A DNA stretch of 64,000 bases, taken from contig CABYFY010000006.1 in NCBI GenBank assembly GCA_902518355.1, forward strand, positions 1 to 64,000, written 5' to 3'. Shown here piece after piece: positions 59,873 through 64,000 of this stretch (positions within the stretch are counted from its first letter, which is position 1; the number at the start of each line of letters is the position of its first letter). The position numbers and the translations under genes are program-made. The notes beneath the pieces are model-generated. The model saw only the letters and a list, made by a program, of their open reading frames with translations, made no database searches and was not told where the DNA came from. The DNA comes from an uncultured Bacteroidota bacterium. Lineage in GTDB: Bacteria; Bacteroidota; Bacteroidia; Flavobacteriales; Flavobacteriaceae.

Positions 59873-60596
59873 AAAATACGGACTGATTGGGAAAAATATA
59901 GATTACAGTTTCTCAAAGAAATTTTTTTCCGAAAAATTTGAAAAAGAAAATCTAAACTGTATATACTCAAACTTTGATATCGAGAATATCTCCCATGTAA
60001 AATCGATTTTACAGGATGATACGATTAATGGTTTTAATGTTACAATCCCGTATAAAGAAGAAATTTTAAAATTTCTTGACGAAATCGATGAAGCTGCAAA
60101 AACTATTGGCGCAGTCAATACAATCAAAAAAATTAATAATAAATACATTGGATTTAATACTGATTTTATAGGTTTTGAAAAGTCACTAATAGGCTTGATT
60201 GAAAATAAAAAGCCTAAAAATGCATTAATTCTTGGCAGTGGTGGAGCATCCAAAGCAGTGAAATATGTTCTAAATAAATTAAACATTAATTATTCTACAG
60301 TTTCAAGAAAATCAGGTAAATCTGAATTTATTTATGAAAACTTGAATAACGAGATAATTAATAGTTTTAAGTTGATAATAAATTGCTCACCTGTTGGAAC
60401 CTATCCAAATATAAATGATAGTCCTAATATCCCCTATGAGTATTTAACTGAAGACCATATTTTATATGACTTAATTTATAACCCAGCTGAAACACTTTTT
60501 CTAAAAAAAGGGAGAACATCAGGTTGTAAAATAAAAAATGGGTTAGAGATGCTTGAAGTTCAAGCTAATGAAGCCTGGAGAATATGGAATAGTTAA
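59859..60596 (+). CDS. aroE: Shikimate dehydrogenase
   Basis: [71 protein letters not shown]. Confidence 0.94.
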   Translation: MKKNRKYGLIGKNIDYSFSKKFFSEKFEKENLNCIYSNFDIENISHVKSILQDDTINGFNVTIPYKEEILKFLDEIDEAAKTIGAVNTIKKINNKYIGFNTDFIGFEKSLIGLIENKKPKNALILGSGGASKAVKYVLNKLNINYSTVSRKSGKSEFIYENLNNEIINSFKLIINCSPVGTYPNINDSPNIPYEYLTEDHILYDLIYNPAETLFLKKGRTSGCKIKNGLEMLEVQANEAWRIWNS

Positions 60597-61780
60597 TTGA
60601 TTATTCCTGAACCTATAAGTTCATCATTAATATACCAACTTACAAATTGACCGGCAGTAACTGACGAAATTGGTTTATCAAAAAGTATGTATAATCCCTT
60701 TTTAAATCTATACAAAGTTCCAGATTGTAGGGGCTGTCTGTATCTTATTCTAAATTCAATTTGCATCGTTTCATTTTCATCAATTTTTAAATCTTCTCTG
60801 ACCCAATGAATTTCATTTGAACATACAAATAGAGCTTTTTTAAATAATGCAGGATGAGATTCTCCCATTCCTACATAAATAATATTATTTGACACATCTG
60901 TTTGAACAACAAAGAGAGGATCTCGAAAGCCTCCAATATTTAAACCTTTCCTTTGACCGACTGTATAATAATATGCGCCATTATGTTCTCCTATCTCTTG
61001 ACCATCAACAGATGAAAATGAATATGGAGAACTTAATAATTGCAATTCCTCTTCTTTAGAATTAAACATGGTCAAATCTGTTTTTTGTTGAATAAATTTA
61101 GAATCAATTTTTATAACCTTTCCTTTTTTAGGGGTCAATCTTTGTTTCAAAAAATCTGGTAATTTGACCTTTCCAATAAAACATAATCCTTGAGAATCTT
61201 TTTTTTCAGCAGTAATTAAATCATTATTTTTTGCAATATTTCGAACATCAGCTTTAGTTAAGTGACCAATAGGAAAAATAGCCTTTGAAAGCTGTTTTTG
61301 ATTAAGTTGACATAGAAAATAAGATTGGTCTTTTTTTTCATCAGCACCAGCTATTAATCTGTAAATTTCTTTATCATCTTTATTAATTTTATTCACTTGA
61401 CAGTAATGTCCGGTAGCTATATAATCAGCTCCAAGACCAAGTGCTATTTCGAGGAAGACATCGAATTTAATTTCTCGATTACAAAGTACATCAGGATTTG
61501 GAGTTCTTCCATTTTCATATTCATTGAACATATAATCGATAATTCTAGAATGGTATTCTTTGCTTAAATCAACTGTTTGAAAAGGAATTCCTAGTTTTTC
61601 GGCAATCAACATTGCATCATTACTGTCATCCAACCAAGGACACTCATCAGAAATGGTTACAGTTTCATCATGCCAATTCTTCATAAAAAGCCCAATAACT
61701 TCATATCCTTGCTGCTTTAATAACAAAGCACTTACACTTGAGTCAACACCTCCAGAAAGACCAACAATAACTTTTTTCAC
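60593..61780 (-). CDS. mnmA: tRNA 2-thiouridine(34) synthase MnmA
   Basis: [70 protein letters not shown]. Confidence 0.97.
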   Translation of the reverse strand: MKKVIVGLSGGVDSSVSALLLKQQGYEVIGLFMKNWHDETVTISDECPWLDDSNDAMLIAEKLGIPFQTVDLSKEYHSRIIDYMFNEYENGRTPNPDVLCNREIKFDVFLEIALGLGADYIATGHYCQVNKINKDDKEIYRLIAGADEKKDQSYFLCQLNQKQLSKAIFPIGHLTKADVRNIAKNNDLITAEKKDSQGLCFIGKVKLPDFLKQRLTPKKGKVIKIDSKFIQQKTDLTMFNSKEEELQLLSSPYSFSSVDGQEIGEHNGAYYYTVGQRKGLNIGGFRDPLFVVQTDVSNNIIYVGMGESHPALFKKALFVCSNEIHWVREDLKIDENETMQIEFRIRYRQPLQSGTLYRFKKGLYILFDKPISSVTAGQFVSWYINDELIGSGIIN

Positions 61781-61804
61781 GGTGTAAAGTTAATAATTAA
61801 GATA

Positions 61805-62551
61805 TTAATTAAAATATGTCTTGTAAGACGGTTTAATTGGGGATGAAATCTCAAATAGTTTAGATGCTTTTTGTGACTTTAGGAGTATATTTTTAGTATC
61901 AGAAATAGTGAAGAAATCTCCTTTTTTGAAATTGAACTCTTTAAGAGAAACAGCACCTTCGTGTAAGAAAAAGGAATGAATCTTATCGCTTTCAATTTTA
62001 ATATCTAACGATGAAGATTTGTCAATAAAATATTCATTAATAACTATATCTTCAGAATCCATCCACATTTTAGAATTTTTATTTTGAATATGCTTTATGG
62101 AATAATTTTCAAATTTGGAGAACTTAAACTTATCATGTTTATAATCGTTGTAAGAAGCAGGTTTCTTAAGGGATTTTGATAAATCTGGATCGAACCATAT
62201 TTGAAATATTTCTGATTTTTCAAGAATTTCCTCAGAGTGAGAAATTCCATTACCAGATCTTATGATTTGTACATCTCCTTCATCAAGTCTAATCCATTTA
62301 TTCAGCTGAGTGTCGTAATGATTTATACTACCTTTTAAAACAAAAGTACATATTTCAAACCCCTGATGGGGATGTAAACCAATCGTACTTCTTTTTCCTG
62401 GAGTCCATGCGTGAGCCCAGTAAAATAGATTTGAAAAAGGCTTCAATAGCCCCCCATCTTGTGGAAATCCAATTGGTTTTTTTTCAAGTATTTCACCAAA
62501 ATTAAAGTTTCCAGAAGCTTGAACACTTGGTGGATAAAAATTAACTTTCAT
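61805..62551 (-). CDS. Pirin family protein
   Basis: PFSNLFYWAHAWTPGKRSTIGLHPHQGFEICTFVLKGSINHYDTQ; IIRSGNGISHSE. Confidence 0.85.
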   Translation of the reverse strand: MKVNFYPPSVQASGNFNFGEILEKKPIGFPQDGGLLKPFSNLFYWAHAWTPGKRSTIGLHPHQGFEICTFVLKGSINHYDTQLNKWIRLDEGDVQIIRSGNGISHSEEILEKSEIFQIWFDPDLSKSLKKPASYNDYKHDKFKFSKFENYSIKHIQNKNSKMWMDSEDIVINEYFIDKSSSLDIKIESDKIHSFFLHEGAVSLKEFNFKKGDFFTISDTKNILLKSQKASKLFEISSPIKPSYKTYFN

Positions 62552-63086
62552 TTATTATATTCTCAAAATCTATTAAAACTGCTTGAAAATCCTGATTAAG
62601 TCTTATATCAATGATGCCTTCAGCAGAATCAAAATTTTTATTAAAGTTTGGTAATGAAAAAAAAGGGATTTTAAATTTATAATTTCTGGAAAATCTACTG
62701 TGAGCAGTATAAAGGACTGTCTTTCCACCTCTTGCACCAGTTGAAGTAGATAGCAAAAGTATTGGTTTGCTACACCAAACATCGGTTTCAATTACTGATA
62801 TCCAATCATAAATATTTTTAAATGCTGCTGTGTAAGAACCATTGTGTTCAGCTAGTGAAATTACTAATGCATCAGAATTTGAGATTTCACTTTTAAAATC
62901 AAATGCTTTTTTGGGGATTCCTGAAAGGTTTTGTAAATCTTCACTGTAAATTGGCATTTCATATTGCCTCAGATCTAATTCTATAACCTTTTTTTTTAGG
63001 GAAACTAAATTTGCAGCATAACTGGCAAATTCTTTGTTAATTGAATTTGATGAGCTACTAGCACCAATTGCTACTATTCTTTTCAA
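62541..63086 (-). CDS. NAD(P)H-dependent FMN reductase family protein
   Basis: VAIGASSSSNSINKEFASYAANLV; DALVISLAEHNGSYTAAFKNIYDWIS; LLLSTSTGARGGKTVL. Confidence 0.85.
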   Translation of the reverse strand: MKRIVAIGASSSSNSINKEFASYAANLVSLKKKVIELDLRQYEMPIYSEDLQNLSGIPKKAFDFKSEISNSDALVISLAEHNGSYTAAFKNIYDWISVIETDVWCSKPILLLSTSTGARGGKTVLYTAHSRFSRNYKFKIPFFSLPNFNKNFDSAEGIIDIRLNQDFQAVLIDFENIINES

Positions 63087-63087
63087 T

Positions 63088-63168
63088 TTAATTATTTTTT
63101 AGGTGTGATCCGTCACAGTATCCGTCAGGGTTCTGAGTATTTCCACATCCACATTTTGGTCTATCCAT
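63088..63168 (-). CDS. CDGSH-like iron-sulfur microprotein (26 aa, not in the supplied ORF list)
   Basis: Hand translation: MDRPKCGCGNTQNPDGYCDGSHLKNN*. CxC...CDGSH three-Cys/one-His signature; 1 nt upstream of the FMN reductase gene on the same strand. Confidence 0.7.
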   Translation of the reverse strand: MDRPKCGCGNTQNPDGYCDGSHLKNN

Positions 63169-63243
63169 GATATTATTATTTAGTATAATAGTATCAAAGC
63201 TTATGCCACTATTAGGAATGGTTAAATGAGAAATCAGGCTAAA

Positions 63244-64000
63244 TTATTGCTTGTTTTTTTTCTGTCTCTCCGCCTCATCCATAATTGCTTGCATTTTCCT
63301 TTGAAACCTACTAGGGGGTTTTACAGGCTGAGATTTATTAAATTGTATTTGTTGTCTTATTTTTTGCTCATCAAGAATATAATTCTTGATAGTAAACATT
63401 ATACCAATTGACAATAAGTTTGAAACGAAATAGTATAAACTAAGTCCACTGGAATAGTTATTAAAGAATACCATCATCATAATTGGAGCAAAATATATCA
63501 TATACTTCATCATTTTAGTCATATCAGGCATACCTTCTTGTGGCTGGGGTTGAGATGCCATTTGCTGACCAGTAGTCATTTTCATATAGAAAAATATTGA
63601 AACAGATGCTAGTATTGGGAATAAGCTGACATGATCTCCATAAAGTGGTATATAGAAACCAAAATCTAAAATACTATCATAGGCTGATAAATCATCAGCC
63701 CACAAAAAACTCTTTTGTCTTAAATCAAATGCTGAAGGAAAAAACATGAAAAGGGCATAAAAGACAGGAATCTGAAGTAAGCCAGGTAAACACCCACTCA
63801 TTGGATTAGCTCCTGCTTTTCTGTATAAAGACATCATTTCTTGTTGTCTTTTCATAGCATTGTCTTTAAATTTCTTGTTAATTTCATCAAGTTCAGGCCT
63901 CAATATTTTCATTTTAGCTTGTGATAAGTAAGATTTATAAAGTACAGGAGCAAGAACAATTCTTACAATTATTGTCATAAAAATAATTGCAATTCCATAT
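63244..64000 (-). CDS. yidC: Membrane protein insertase YidC/Oxa1, C-terminal part (N-terminus beyond the window)
   Basis: YGIAIIFMTIIVRIVLAPVLYKSYLSQAKMKILRPELDEINKKF...MMSLYRKAGANPMSGCLPGLLQIPVFYALF; open to the window edge. Confidence 0.96.
   Translation of the reverse strand, partial: YGIAIIFMTIIVRIVLAPVLYKSYLSQAKMKILRPELDEINKKFKDNAMKRQQEMMSLYRKAGANPMSGCLPGLLQIPVFYALFMFFPSAFDLRQKSFLWADDLSAYDSILDFGFYIPLYGDHVSLFPILASVSIFFYMKMTTGQQMASQPQPQEGMPDMTKMMKYMIYFAPIMMMVFFNNYSSGLSLYYFVSNLLSIGIMFTIKNYILDEQKIRQQIQFNKSQPVKPPSRFQRKMQAIMDEAERQKKNKQ

Noticed and set aside
59903-60286. 127-aa antisense ORF over aroE
   Set aside because: Shadow ORF of aroE; no family motif.
1-64000. CRISPR arrays, tRNA/rRNA genes, insertion sequences, prophage or toxin-antitoxin modules
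   Set aside because: None recognised by eye; intergenic gaps are mostly under about 150 bp. A tRNAscan, Rfam and IS search would be needed for a firm negative.

Overview
The window is an AT-rich, very gene-dense stretch of bacterial chromosome. Gene content and order point to a marine Flavobacteriia-type Bacteroidota: T9SS C-terminal sorting domain, TAnnTTTG promoter boxes, DUF5683-lepB-WbqC, recF-DUF721-ndk-nrnA, and a cyclophilin+FKBP lipoprotein. About 62 protein genes are supported. Most are core housekeeping: purB, carB, rpmH, mtaB, rpmE2, purL, trxB, methylmalonyl-CoA mutase, parAB, lepB, mutL, ribH, recF, ndk, nrnA, relA/spoT, fur, purA, aroE, mnmA, yidC. I saw no rRNA, tRNA, CRISPR array, prophage, integrase, transposase or defence island, so I do not claim a new multi-gene system. 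The observations most worth following up are: (1) an unlisted 26-codon CDGSH-type iron-sulfur microprotein between yidC and an FMN reductase; (2) 6 of 9 convergent gene junctions overlapping by exactly 4 nt at a shared double-stop tetramer, with no room for a terminator; (3) an aminotransferase whose conserved N-terminus lies upstream of any ATG/GTG/TTG, suggesting an ATT/ATC start; (4) tandem DUF368/PopT-like undecaprenyl-phosphate transporters; (5) a lipidated cyclophilin-FKBP fusion; (6) a CarB lacking the MGS allosteric domain. All family names come from reading the translations. No database search was run.
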